A stretch of DNA of 64,000 nt, taken from Candidatus Gastranaerophilales bacterium (GTDB lineage Bacteria > Cyanobacteriota > Vampirovibrionia > Gastranaerophilales > Gastranaerophilaceae). How positions within the stretch are numbered: the stretch's first letter is position 1; every line of letters begins with the position of its first letter. The stretch is from the NCBI GenBank assembly GCA_944325655.1, contig CALVAW010000002.1, forward strand, positions 1 through 64,000. Reading direction: 5' to 3'. Made by a program: the position numbers and the translations under genes. The notes beneath the pieces were generated by a model. It ran no database searches and was not told the DNA's origin. It saw nothing but the letters and a program-made list of their open reading frames with translations. Shown piece after piece: positions 7,806-15,911 of this stretch.

Positions 7806-8324
7806 ATGTGTACACCATCGGCTATCAGCAACAGTATTAATGTTGCTGCAAATATTTTCGGTCAGGTTAATACAATTTCTAATGTGGTAAACGAATCCAA
7901 TTACAGAACTCAGCTTGCCATAAATAATGCAGAAAGTGCCAAAAATGAAGCATTGCGTCAGAGGCAGCTCGGAATAAATGAAGCACGTCGTGAAAAATTA
8001 CTGGGCATAAGACAAGCAAGTACTCTGGCTGCTAAAAATGCAGCAAGCGGGCTGGATATCTCAAGTGAGACAAACTATTACGGTTATGAAGATATTATTG
8101 ATACCGCATATTCAAATGCTCAAACTATTCAAGATAACTATGATTTAAAAGCAGACAGTTATATGGAAAAAGCAAACAGCTACTTGGATTCTGCTCGAAT
8201 GAACAATAAAAGCACCAAGAATTATCTTTTAAATTATGCTCTAACAGGTTTGGGTGATGCTGCTGCAGCTGCATCAAATTGGTATAAAAAGCGAGAAGGG
8301 GGTGATGTATTTGACTTATTCTAA
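7806..8324 (+). CDS. T7 gp14-like internal virion protein
   Basis: The 172-residue protein starts MC, is Ala/Asn rich and helical, and carries a long amphipathic central region (ALRQRQLGINEARREKLLG). T7 gp14 has a similar start (MCWAA) and composition; it leaves the head first on ejection and helps form the channel across the outer membrane. The large partners gp15 and gp16 are not present here, so the ejection apparatus is either minimal or uses other proteins. AAAGGA precedes the ATG. The similarity is in composition and layout and needs a profile search to confirm. Confidence 0.65.
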   Translation: MCTPSAISNSINVAANIFGQVNTISNVVNESNYRTQLAINNAESAKNEALRQRQLGINEARREKLLGIRQASTLAAKNAASGLDISSETNYYGYEDIIDTAYSNAQTIQDNYDLKADSYMEKANSYLDSARMNNKSTKNYLLNYALTGLGDAAAAASNWYKKREGGDVFDLF

Positions 8325-8904
8325 AGCTCAAATTTTTAATATTGCTCTTAATATTCTGGGTGTTTCAACCCCGTTAGAAAATGCAAATTCATCTGATAAT
8401 CGTGCAATTTTGCTAAATAATTATTATTTTTTAGCTAAAGATTACGTTTTAAAGGATTTTGATTGGAATTTTGCCAGTACTTTTAAGGAATTGTCTTTGG
8501 TTGAAAATCCTAAATTGGTTTCTAAATATAACTATTGTTATGATTATCCGAATGATTGTGTCTGTGCAAGGGATATTTTTCAAAAAGGCGATTACAGGCT
8601 TCAAAAATTTTCAATTGCATCAGTTGCTACTGGCGAGAAAGTAATTTATACGAATGCAGAGCAAGCAATTTTAAGGTATACGAGAAGAATAGATAAAGAA
8701 ATTTATTTCAGTTGTGAGTTTTCAATGGCATTGGCATATTATCTTGCTTCCTTGACATCAAATGTTTTAGTTGGAAGCATACAAAAAGGTGAGGCTGCAT
8801 ATCAAAAATATTCTCAAATTATCAAACATGCAAAAGTATTGAATGCCGGAGAAGGAACTGAAGAAATTTATGATGAAAACACATATTTGGATGCAAGGAG
8901 TTAA
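8311..8904 (+). CDS. Tail tube A-like (gp11-type) adaptor protein
   Basis: The start is set at TTG 8311, giving MTYSKAQIFNIALNILGV, the usual opening of tail tubular protein A/adaptor proteins. The AAGGGGG site is eight bases upstream. An ATG at 8305 would put that site too close. About 197 residues. The region LLNNYYFLAKDYVLKDFDW is also typical of the family (LRxxYxxARDxVLxxxxW). The protein sits under the portal and joins the head to the nozzle. It overlaps the end of the gp14-like gene by 14 bases. Confidence 0.85.
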   Translation: MTYSKAQIFNIALNILGVSTPLENANSSDNRAILLNNYYFLAKDYVLKDFDWNFASTFKELSLVENPKLVSKYNYCYDYPNDCVCARDIFQKGDYRLQKFSIASVATGEKVIYTNAEQAILRYTRRIDKEIYFSCEFSMALAYYLASLTSNVLVGSIQKGEAAYQKYSQIIKHAKVLNAGEGTEEIYDENTYLDARS

Positions 8905-8906
8905 AT

Positions 8907-10967
8907 ATGAGTGTTAGAGTTAGTCAAAATTCTTTTGCAAGAGGTATTATTTCTCCTTCGTTATGGGGTAGGGTTGATCTTGAACAGTATTCTCTCGGTT
9001 TAAAAGAACTTAAAAACGGAATTGTTTTGCAGGAAGGTTGCGTAGTAAACCGACCCGGGCTTGAATTTCTTGAAAAAACTAAATATCAAAATAAAAAATG
9101 CAGATTAATTCCTTTTGTATTTAATTTGGAGCAGAGTTACATAATTGAGGCGGGAGATAATTATTTTAGGTTTATTAAAGACGGCGGTTATATTTTAACA
9201 AGTGAAAATGAAATTTATGAAATTGAAACTCCCTATAGTGAAGATATATTGTTTGAAATAGATTATGTGCAACAGGCAGATGTTTTAACCATTGTTCATA
9301 AAAATCATGCGCCGATGGAATTGTCTAGAATTGATCATGATAATTGGGAATTAAACAGTATCAATTTTAAACCTTCGGTTAACCCTCCGACGAATGTCGC
9401 TGCTGTTTTTACCGGCAGTACAAGTTCAAATACGACAACTTATTGGTATTTGGTTTGTTCGGTTGATCCTAACACAAATGAAGAAAGCGTTCAAAGTACT
9501 GTAGTTGGAGTAAAAGCCCATCTTGAAGCCTATTGGACAACTTCTGAATACGTTACTATATCTTGGACTGCAGCACAAAATGTTTCAGAATATAATATAT
9601 ACAAAGCTGTAAATGGAATTTTTGCTTACGTTGGTACTTCAAGCTCAACATCCTTTGTTGATAATAATATAGAACCGGATTTAACAAGCTGTTCACCAAA
9701 ATATAAAAATCCTTTTGTAACCGAATTTCCGTCTTGTGTTTGTTATTTTCAGCAAAGAAAAGTATATGCATGTTCTACAAATTCACCTCAGACATTCTGG
9801 GCAAGTCAAAGCGGTACCAATAATAATTTTAATGTTTCGCGCCCTCTAAATGCAACTGATGCTATTTCCATGTCTGTTTATGATAATGTAGCAAATCAAA
9901 TTCAACATTTAATTCCTCTTAACGATTTATTGGTTATCACTACAAATGCAGAATGGGCAATAAACGGTTCGGATGGTGTGTTTAGTGCTTCACCTGCTCC
10001 GGTTGCAAACCTGCAATCATATTATGGCGCATCTAAAATAAAACCGGTTGTTTCTGGTTCTATGGTTTTATTTGTTCAATCGGGCGGAAATATTTTGCGT
10101 GATTTAGGATATAATTATTTGTCCGATTCTTATGACGGAGAAGAGCTGACCCTTCTTGCAAGTCATTTGTTTGAAGGCAAACAAATTGTAGATATGGCTT
10201 ATTCAAAAGAACCATATAGGATTGTTTGGTGCATTATGAATGACGGTACGATTAATGCGCTTACTTATAATCCGAAACAGAAAATTATGGCTTGGCATAA
10301 TCATATTACAAACGGCTATTTTGAAAGTGTTGCGACTATCAGAGAAAATAATGAGGATATAGCTTATTTTGTTGTAAAAAGAGTTATAGATGGCAGCGAA
10401 GTTCGTTATATTGAACGCTTTAAATCCAGAGTTATAGATTCTATGGAGAATGCTTTTTTCTTGGATTGTGCTTTAGAAAAAAAATTCGATTCAAAAGTCA
10501 GCACCGTTTCAGGTTTGGAACATTTAAAGAATACGGAAGTGATGGGTTTATTGGATTATGGAGTAGTTGAAAATCTTGTTGTTGATGAATTTGGAAGTGT
10601 TGAACTTCCTTATGAAGCACAAAATGTTTTAATCGGTATACCTTATACTTTTGAGTTAGAGACATTAAATATTGAAAGCGAGAATACTCTTGGTATAAAT
10701 AAGATTATTAACAAAGTAGATGTTAAAATTTTAAATTCCAGAGAGGACTTTTTTATTGCAAATTCCGATAATACTCTTTCGCAGAACGCAAGAAGCTATG
10801 AAAGTGTTAATTATCCAAATCTTTTGTTCGATAAGGATGTTGAATTTTGTCCTTTTTCAAATCCTACATTGCATGCAAACGTAAAAATTGTTCAGAAATA
10901 TCCGCTGCCTTTAAATATTTTATCTGTTTCCGCCACAATTTCTTTAGAAGAGGTTGAGCAGATATGA
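8907..10967 (+). CDS. Tail nozzle (tail tube B-like) protein with fibronectin-III-like insert
   Basis: The 686-residue protein begins with the family pattern FARGIISPSLWGRVDL and LKNGIVLQEGCVVNRPGL, found in nozzle/stabilisation proteins of many podoviruses. A beta-sandwich segment at about residues 155-255 (NPPTNVAAV ... YNIYKA ... TSFVDN) looks like a fibronectin-III-type domain. The rest is beta-propeller-like, with repeated FWASQSG, YGASKIKPV and LLASHLFEG elements. It forms the tip of the short tail. The stop overlaps the next ATG (ATGA), so translation of the two is coupled. Confidence 0.85.
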   Translation: MSVRVSQNSFARGIISPSLWGRVDLEQYSLGLKELKNGIVLQEGCVVNRPGLEFLEKTKYQNKKCRLIPFVFNLEQSYIIEAGDNYFRFIKDGGYILTSENEIYEIETPYSEDILFEIDYVQQADVLTIVHKNHAPMELSRIDHDNWELNSINFKPSVNPPTNVAAVFTGSTSSNTTTYWYLVCSVDPNTNEESVQSTVVGVKAHLEAYWTTSEYVTISWTAAQNVSEYNIYKAVNGIFAYVGTSSSTSFVDNNIEPDLTSCSPKYKNPFVTEFPSCVCYFQQRKVYACSTNSPQTFWASQSGTNNNFNVSRPLNATDAISMSVYDNVANQIQHLIPLNDLLVITTNAEWAINGSDGVFSASPAPVANLQSYYGASKIKPVVSGSMVLFVQSGGNILRDLGYNYLSDSYDGEELTLLASHLFEGKQIVDMAYSKEPYRIVWCIMNDGTINALTYNPKQKIMAWHNHITNGYFESVATIRENNEDIAYFVVKRVIDGSEVRYIERFKSRVIDSMENAFFLDCALEKKFDSKVSTVSGLEHLKNTEVMGLLDYGVVENLVVDEFGSVELPYEAQNVLIGIPYTFELETLNIESENTLGINKIINKVDVKILNSREDFFIANSDNTLSQNARSYESVNYPNLLFDKDVEFCPFSNPTLHANVKIVQKYPLPLNILSVSATISLEEVEQI

Positions 10968-11440
10968 TGAGAATTAAAATAACCAAAAAAAATCTGAATA
11001 TTTTTTTTGATGATTTAAGAAAAGAAGATTTGGATGAACTATATTTTACATTTAAAAAAAATTTAAGAGATAAATTTATAAAAATTTGTTTAAAAACGCC
11101 GGATACATATTTTCTTGCAGACGATTACGGTTATCCGCTTGCAATAGGCGGAATTAAGAAAAAATTAATAGATAACATAAAAGTCGGGCAGGTTTGGTTT
11201 TTAAGCAGTAATAAGTTTAAAAAGAATAAAAAAGCCGTTCTTAAATATATTAAAAATAAAATTTTTACTTTTAAAAATGAATGTGATATTTTATTTAATT
11301 TCATTTATAAATCTAATTTTGGTTTTTTAAAATGGCTATATGTCCTTGATTTTAAAACAATTGATATAAATGAAAATTTGAAATTATTTTACTATAGCAA
11401 AGGAGACGTGAAGATTGATTTACGATATATTACCGGTTAA
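10964..11440 (+). CDS. T7 gp13-like protein with GNAT-like fold
   Basis: The 158-residue, very Lys-rich protein shows the pattern of the gp13/DUF2833 family. A helix in DLRKEDLDELYF is followed by PLAIGGI and GQVWFLSS, a beta-strand order like that of acetyltransferases. The T7 protein is needed for virion assembly. Position between nozzle and tail fibre agrees with T7 order. Start is ATG 10964, with a second ATG immediately after it. The end overlaps the tail fibre gene by 26 bases. No evidence of enzymatic activity can be read from the sequence. Confidence 0.65.
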   Translation: MMRIKITKKNLNIFFDDLRKEDLDELYFTFKKNLRDKFIKICLKTPDTYFLADDYGYPLAIGGIKKKLIDNIKVGQVWFLSSNKFKKNKKAVLKYIKNKIFTFKNECDILFNFIYKSNFGFLKWLYVLDFKTIDINENLKLFYYSKGDVKIDLRYITG

Positions 11441-12437
11441 TAATTACATAGGTAACAACAGTAATACAACATTTGACTTTGATTTTTATATTGAAAACGG
11501 AAATCAATTAAAAGTTTATCATTTTAATCAAAACGGAATAAAAACCCTTTTGACTGAAGGAATCGACTATTCGGTGAATGAGTTTAAAAATGCTAACGGC
11601 AGTTATATTAATTTTCCTATTGAGGGTTCTGAATATTCTATTTTGCAATCGAATGAAAAAATTTCATTAGAGCTTTCTTTGACTGCATCTCAAGAAACTC
11701 AATATAATAACAGCTCGCTTTTGAATTTAGAGTCTTTAGAATATTCGCTTGATTATTTAACAAGATTAATACAAATTTTAGCCAGAAAAATTCAATTATG
11801 CGTAAAGGTAGAAGAATGTTCGGATAACACTCCTGAAGAGTTGATGAATACTTTGAATACTCAGGCAGCCAGTGCAACGAGCGCAGCAGAGTCTGTTCAG
11901 AGTGCATTGCAGTCCATTAATCAAATGAATACAGCTATTACAAGTGCTTATAATTATATACAATCAAAAGAATATAAATATGACAAAATAGATGAAATAG
12001 AATCTGATCTTCAAGAAGTAGTATCAGATGTTGAAACAAAAGCATCGACGGATTTATCCAATCTGACTGACACAGGAAAAAGTTATGCTACCGAATTAAG
12101 TTTTCCGCTTTATAAATACGGAAAAATCGGTGCTACTCAATATTCTGTTTGGACTACGGTTTCACAAGACACCATGCTTGTAGTTGCAACTAAAAATGCA
12201 GGTACTTCGCAAAATTTTGCCGTTGCTATAATTGACGATCAGGGACAACATTTTCCAACAATTGGTGATAACGGTGTTTTTGTTCAATACCAGTCGTATA
12301 CAAATAGCAGCAGTTCTGGGTATATATGTACTTTATTAACTTTTGTTCCCAAAAATTACAGTTATTTTGTTAGAAATTTGGGTTCAACCAGTTTTGTTAA
12401 ATGTATTGAATATCCAATGAGAGGAAGTGCAGTATGA
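11415..12437 (+). CDS. Tail fibre protein with T7 gp17-like N-terminal domain
   Basis: The start is TTG 11415 with GGAG nine bases upstream. Residues 1-100 contain NNYIGNNSNTTFDFDFYIEN and VYHFNQNGIKTLLTEGIDY, the N-terminal virion-attachment domain of T7-type fibres. Then comes a helical, Ala/Ser/Gln-rich shaft (about 145-215: AASATSAAESVQSALQS). The C-terminal 125 residues (IGATQYSVW ... SYFVRNLGST) should carry host binding. At 340 residues it is short for a fibre. No C-type lectin-like end and no reverse transcriptase cassette are seen, so this is not a BPP-1-like diversifying fibre. Confidence 0.82.
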   Translation: MIYDILPVNNYIGNNSNTTFDFDFYIENGNQLKVYHFNQNGIKTLLTEGIDYSVNEFKNANGSYINFPIEGSEYSILQSNEKISLELSLTASQETQYNNSSLLNLESLEYSLDYLTRLIQILARKIQLCVKVEECSDNTPEELMNTLNTQAASATSAAESVQSALQSINQMNTAITSAYNYIQSKEYKYDKIDEIESDLQEVVSDVETKASTDLSNLTDTGKSYATELSFPLYKYGKIGATQYSVWTTVSQDTMLVVATKNAGTSQNFAVAIIDDQGQHFPTIGDNGVFVQYQSYTNSSSSGYICTLLTFVPKNYSYFVRNLGSTSFVKCIEYPMRGSAV

Positions 12438-12904
12438 TATATTTTGATGAAAATAAAGAAGCTTATGCTCAATTAGAAACTTTGCAGAAATGGGGTAAAA
12501 CTCTTTTAACCACATGTAGTGATGAAGAATATAGCGAGTTTATGATGGGAAAAAGAATTTGGCAAGGCAACAGTTTAGTTATTAATCCTAATTATGAAGC
12601 GGAGCAAGCTCAAAAGGAAGCTGAACGAATTGCCATGTTAAAATTAACCAGAGGTGACGTATTTAGAGGTATTCTTCAGGCAAAAGGCGTTACAAGAAGT
12701 GATATAAGAGCACAGCTAGAAGCTATGTCATCTTCAACAGACGAAGAAAAAATTGCAAAAGAACTTGCGTTGATTGATTTTGATGAAGCGCTTGATTTTT
12801 ATAGAGGCAATCCTTTAATTGATACGGTTGGAGCAGCTTTGGGAATTTCAAGCGAGAAACTTGATAATTTTTTTGAAACCGGAGACTATACAAAACTTAT
12901 TTAG
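12434..12904 (+). CDS. Phage hypothetical protein after the tail fibre
   Basis: The 156-residue protein overlaps the end of the fibre gene by four bases (ATGA), so the two are translated together. The N-terminal third is helical and ends in a charged EAEQAQKEAERIAM segment. The C-terminal part contains TRGDVFRGILQAKG and IDFDEALDFYRGNPLID, ending in a small helical domain. Proteins at this place are often fibre chaperones or are carried with the fibre, and that is the best guess. I do not recognise a named family. Confidence 0.7.
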   Translation: MIYFDENKEAYAQLETLQKWGKTLLTTCSDEEYSEFMMGKRIWQGNSLVINPNYEAEQAQKEAERIAMLKLTRGDVFRGILQAKGVTRSDIRAQLEAMSSSTDEEKIAKELALIDFDEALDFYRGNPLIDTVGAALGISSEKLDNFFETGDYTKLI

Positions 12905-12926
12905 TTTAATTTATTAGGAGATATTA

Positions 12927-13385
12927 TTGCTTAATTGGTATTCTGATTCTTCACTTGAAATCATATTTAGCGATTATCCTGATATTTCTGTTTTATATGC
13001 CACGCCTGATATATCCAAAAAAGCTTTAAAAAAAATTAATAAAAAGCCTTTTTGTCTGGAGCTTGAATTGGATGTTATTTTGAAAGATTTTGAAAATGAA
13101 AAAGTGTATGAATTTTCAATCCCTGCTAAATACTGTTGGGATGGGGCGAGTATTCCAAGATTTTTTTGGAGATTAATAGGTTCAAAAAGCGATCCTCGAT
13201 TTTTGGTTCCAAGTTTGATACATGATATATTGTGCGAAAATCATTGTTATGTTAATAATGACAGATATTTTTCAACTCGTGTATTTGAGCGTCTTTTATA
13301 TGTTTCAGGTGTGTGTCCATTTAACAGGTGGCTAATGTTTCATTCTGTAGATAATTTTCAAAAATTTTGCAAGTGGGGGGTGTAG
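12927..13385 (+). CDS. DUF1353 family phage protein
   Basis: The start is TTG 12927 with AGGAG six bases upstream. The centre reads KYCWDGASIPRFFWRLIG and then PSLIHDILCENH, the signature of DUF1353, common in tailed phages near lysis genes. The function of the family is not established. The protein has 152 residues and no signal peptide. Its TAG overlaps the GTG of the holin-like gene. Confidence 0.8.
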   Translation: MLNWYSDSSLEIIFSDYPDISVLYATPDISKKALKKINKKPFCLELELDVILKDFENEKVYEFSIPAKYCWDGASIPRFFWRLIGSKSDPRFLVPSLIHDILCENHCYVNNDRYFSTRVFERLLYVSGVCPFNRWLMFHSVDNFQKFCKWGV

Positions 13386-13642
13386 TGGAACATTTATTTG
13401 AATATGCACCTTTTGCACTATTTGTTATAAATCTTTTATTGTGTTTGAGGATTTTTGCCAGAACGGAAGATATGAATAATTTGAAAGCAGAGTTGATGAC
13501 ATACGGTATGGAACATTTTGTTACGAAAGACACTTATTCTGACAATCATAAGGCTTTGCAAGATCAAATGTTACAAATTCATTCCGATATTTCGGATGTT
13601 AAAAATTTGCTTATTAGCTCAATAAATAGGAACAGAGAATAA
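13385..13642 (+). CDS. Holin-like small membrane protein
   Basis: The GTG at 13385 shares two bases with the stop before it and follows a run of six G residues. The product has 85 residues. Residues about 8-24 (APFALFVINLLLCLRIF) form one membrane segment. The rest is a charged coiled coil (LQDQMLQIHSDISDVKNLL). One N-terminal membrane helix plus a coiled coil directly before an endolysin fits a class II/III-type holin or spanin-like lysis protein. Which of these it is cannot be told from sequence alone. Confidence 0.65.
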   Translation: MEHLFEYAPFALFVINLLLCLRIFARTEDMNNLKAELMTYGMEHFVTKDTYSDNHKALQDQMLQIHSDISDVKNLLISSINRNRE

Positions 13643-14044
13643 ATGGGTAAATTAAATTTTAAAATTTCAGAATTTATTGAATCTGACGTTGCTAAGAAAA
13701 ATTCAATTAATAATTTTCCGGATATTCAATCTTTGGACAATATATTAAATTTAATTGTTTTTTGTATGCAGCCAATCAGAGATTTGATTAATGCACCTGT
13801 TATTATTACTTCAGGTTATAGATCTGCTTCGGTTAATAAACTGGTCTTGGGGGCAAATAATTCTCAACATTTAACCGGTCAAGCCGCCGATTTTATTGTT
13901 AAAGGAATGTCGCCGAGTGAAATAATTGCTGTTATTAAAAATTCAAAAATTGAATTTGATCAATTGATAAATGAATATAACAGATGGGTGCATGTATCCT
14001 ATAATAGTGTTAAAAACAGAAATCAGATTTTAAAAATTTTATAA
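13643..14044 (+). CDS. M15-family peptidase endolysin
   Basis: This 133-residue enzyme cleaves peptide bonds in peptidoglycan at the end of the lytic cycle. The M15_3 motifs are intact: SGYRSASVN, then SQHLTGQAADF with the zinc ligands His and Asp, and WVHVSY with the third His. The N-terminal KISEFIESDVAKKN is the usual small helix. There is no signal peptide, so export depends on the holin-like protein encoded just before. The start codon follows the previous stop directly. A strong terminator after it ends the late operon. Confidence 0.9.
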   Translation: MGKLNFKISEFIESDVAKKNSINNFPDIQSLDNILNLIVFCMQPIRDLINAPVIITSGYRSASVNKLVLGANNSQHLTGQAADFIVKGMSPSEIIAVIKNSKIEFDQLINEYNRWVHVSYNSVKNRNQILKIL

Positions 14045-14052
14045 TTATTTAG

Positions 14053-14081
14053 ATGCAGTCAAAATTTTGACTGCATTTTTT
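14053..14081 (+). terminator. Terminator of the phage late operon
   Basis: A 24-bp perfect palindrome (two 12-bp arms reading ATGCAGTCAAAA and its complement) is followed by a T-run. Confidence 0.85.
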
Positions 14082-14092
14082 GTGTATAAAAA

Positions 14093-14118
14093 AAATGTTT
14101 GAACAAAGTCAAACATTT
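14093..14118 (-). terminator. Minus-strand terminator hairpin with no visible gene
   Basis: AAATGTTTGA and its complement pair over a six-base loop. On the minus strand the hairpin runs into a T-run, so it would stop transcripts coming from 14119-14310, where no reading frame of note is seen. Confidence 0.6.
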
Positions 14119-14298
14119 ATAAACACGAGGATATCAAGAGAGAGAGTAAAAATACTTTTTTTATTATCCCCACCTATATTAATTTCTATACAATTTAATT
14201 CCTGTATATTAATAAAGTATTTTTGTTTTGGAAAATTGATATTAAAAAATTTAATTTTTAATATTACTTAATAATTTTAAATTTGTTCGAATTTATTT

Positions 14299-14304
14299 TA
14301 TTAT
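14299..14304 (+). promoter_or_regulatory. -10 box predicting a leaderless mRNA for the GT-C-like gene
   Basis: TATTAT lies six bases before the ATG at 14311. There is no Shine-Dalgarno sequence in the 20 bases before the start. No clear -35 box is seen. Confidence 0.4.
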
Positions 14305-14310
14305 GGATTA

Positions 14311-15909
14311 ATGGGCATTTGGAAGATAAGTTTCAATAATTTAAAAGTGATTTTATTTTATGCGTCTATGTTTTTATTGATTATGGCGCTTTCGATAAAG
14401 TATAACGGTTTGGATGTTGATCTTTGGGCAAGGCTGATTATGGGTAATCATGTTTTTCATAAAGGTTTGCCTATGTATTCGGATGTTGTATCATATACTC
14501 AAACTCATGTTTGGTATGATCCGGAGTGGCTATCCAGTGCTTTTATTTATTTTATCAGACTAAAATTTGGTGTTGTCGGTCTGACTTTAACAAAAGGATT
14601 TTTATTCTTTTTAACTCTTTTTGTAGTTTCTAAAGCCGTTAAAGTACGTGCAAATGGTTCTATTTGTCCATATAATATAGGTTTTTATATTTTATTAATT
14701 TTAATTTCTCTTCAATCTTCAATAATCGTGTATTCTCTAAGATGTCAGCTTCTTACTTTTCTATTGATGGCAATTTGGCTATATTTGCTTGAAAAAGTGA
14801 GAAGTGGAAATGATAAATTACTGTATTTTCTGCCTTTTATTATGCTTTTATGGCTAAATGTTCACGGAGGATGTATAGCGGGTGTCGGAATATTGTTTTT
14901 GTATGGGATTGGCGAGTTTTTAAATAAGAAGCCTTGTAAGAAGTATTTTATAACTTTATTGTTTGTATGTTTGGTTTTTTTAATTAATCCTTGGGGGTTT
15001 GATTATATAAAATTTATGATTGAAAGCTCTTATTTAGACAGAAGTTGGATTTCAGAATGGCAATCTCCTTTTGTTGCTTCTTTGAAATCGCATATTTTTT
15101 ATAAAATACTTTTGTTCGGCGCATTTGCATGTTTGGGTTATGAAGTTTATATTAAAAAATTAACCTATAGGATGCTTGATAAAACAAAAATTATTATTTT
15201 GGTTGTTTTGGCAATTTTGTCTGCAAAATATATTAAGCATAGCGGTTTATTTATTGTTGTATATGCGATATTTATGTATGAAGATTTTTATTTTGTATAT
15301 AACAATTTGATGGAGCGTTTAAGAAAATATTTACAAATTGATTTTACGGCTTGCAAATATTTGTCGTATTTAAAATTTATTTTTATTTATTTTATTATTT
15401 ATACATACTCGTTTTTTGTGTTTATGACTGTTCCGGTTAAATATTCTCATTATGCAAGATTTTTTGAGCATTTTCCCGTGCAACCGTTAAGGTTTTTGGA
15501 GATAAATAATATAGAAGGCAAAATTTTTAGCGGATTTTATAACGGTTCTTTTATTGCGTATAAATACTATCCGAAGTTAAAAATATATATGGATGGAAGG
15601 CAAGAACAGGTATATTCTTCTCGTTTGTTTGATGAAAGTATGTTTTTTTTGAATTGGCTGGGGGATTACCCTGAAGCTGCAATTAAAAAAATTAAACCGG
15701 ATATACTCTTAATAGAAAATTTCTGGAGATGTAATAAACATTTAAAAAATAATCCTGAATTTACAAAAGTATATAGTGATAATAAATACAGTGTTTATTT
15801 AAGAAATAATATCCAAAAATTCGGATATAAATATCCGGATAAAGAGTTTGAAAACTATTTGGATAATTTGTTTGATACTGTTTTTGACTATTCAAAGGCA
15901 AAAAATTAA
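14311..15909 (+). CDS. Multi-spanning membrane protein, GT-C glycosyltransferase-like
   Basis: The 532-residue protein has about ten hydrophobic segments. Near the N-terminus it reads NGLDVDLWARLIMG ... YSDVVSYTQTHVWYDPEWL, a pattern of a family of large membrane proteins related to GT-C glycosyltransferases, where an acidic residue after the first helix is catalytic. The C-terminal 120 residues form a soluble domain with GKIFSGFYNGSFIAYKYYP and MDGRQEQVY. It is followed after two bases by a polyprenyl-phosphate glycosyltransferase-like gene, which would supply a lipid-linked sugar. Transfer to an envelope glycan or protein is inferred. The start probably belongs to a leaderless mRNA. Confidence 0.75.
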   Translation: MGIWKISFNNLKVILFYASMFLLIMALSIKYNGLDVDLWARLIMGNHVFHKGLPMYSDVVSYTQTHVWYDPEWLSSAFIYFIRLKFGVVGLTLTKGFLFFLTLFVVSKAVKVRANGSICPYNIGFYILLILISLQSSIIVYSLRCQLLTFLLMAIWLYLLEKVRSGNDKLLYFLPFIMLLWLNVHGGCIAGVGILFLYGIGEFLNKKPCKKYFITLLFVCLVFLINPWGFDYIKFMIESSYLDRSWISEWQSPFVASLKSHIFYKILLFGAFACLGYEVYIKKLTYRMLDKTKIIILVVLAILSAKYIKHSGLFIVVYAIFMYEDFYFVYNNLMERLRKYLQIDFTACKYLSYLKFIFIYFIIYTYSFFVFMTVPVKYSHYARFFEHFPVQPLRFLEINNIEGKIFSGFYNGSFIAYKYYPKLKIYMDGRQEQVYSSRLFDESMFFLNWLGDYPEAAIKKIKPDILLIENFWRCNKHLKNNPEFTKVYSDNKYSVYLRNNIQKFGYKYPDKEFENYLDNLFDTVFDYSKAKN

Positions 15910-15911
15910 TC

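Noticed and set aside
11415-12437. Diversity-generating retroelement as in BPP-1
   Set aside because: The capsid and cement genes recall BPP-1, but no reverse transcriptase frame, template repeat or C-type-lectin-like end of the tail fibre is seen in 10.9-14.3 kb.
486-14044. Gene transfer agent of the alphaproteobacterial type
   Set aside because: The genes are podoviral (nozzle, gp13/gp14-like, T7-type fibre) and not the siphovirus-like set of known gene transfer agents; a different kind of domesticated particle cannot be excluded.
14080-14271. A 63-codon plus-strand frame after the endolysin
   Set aside because: It begins inside the terminator region, has no ribosome site, and its composition simply follows the AT-rich spacer.
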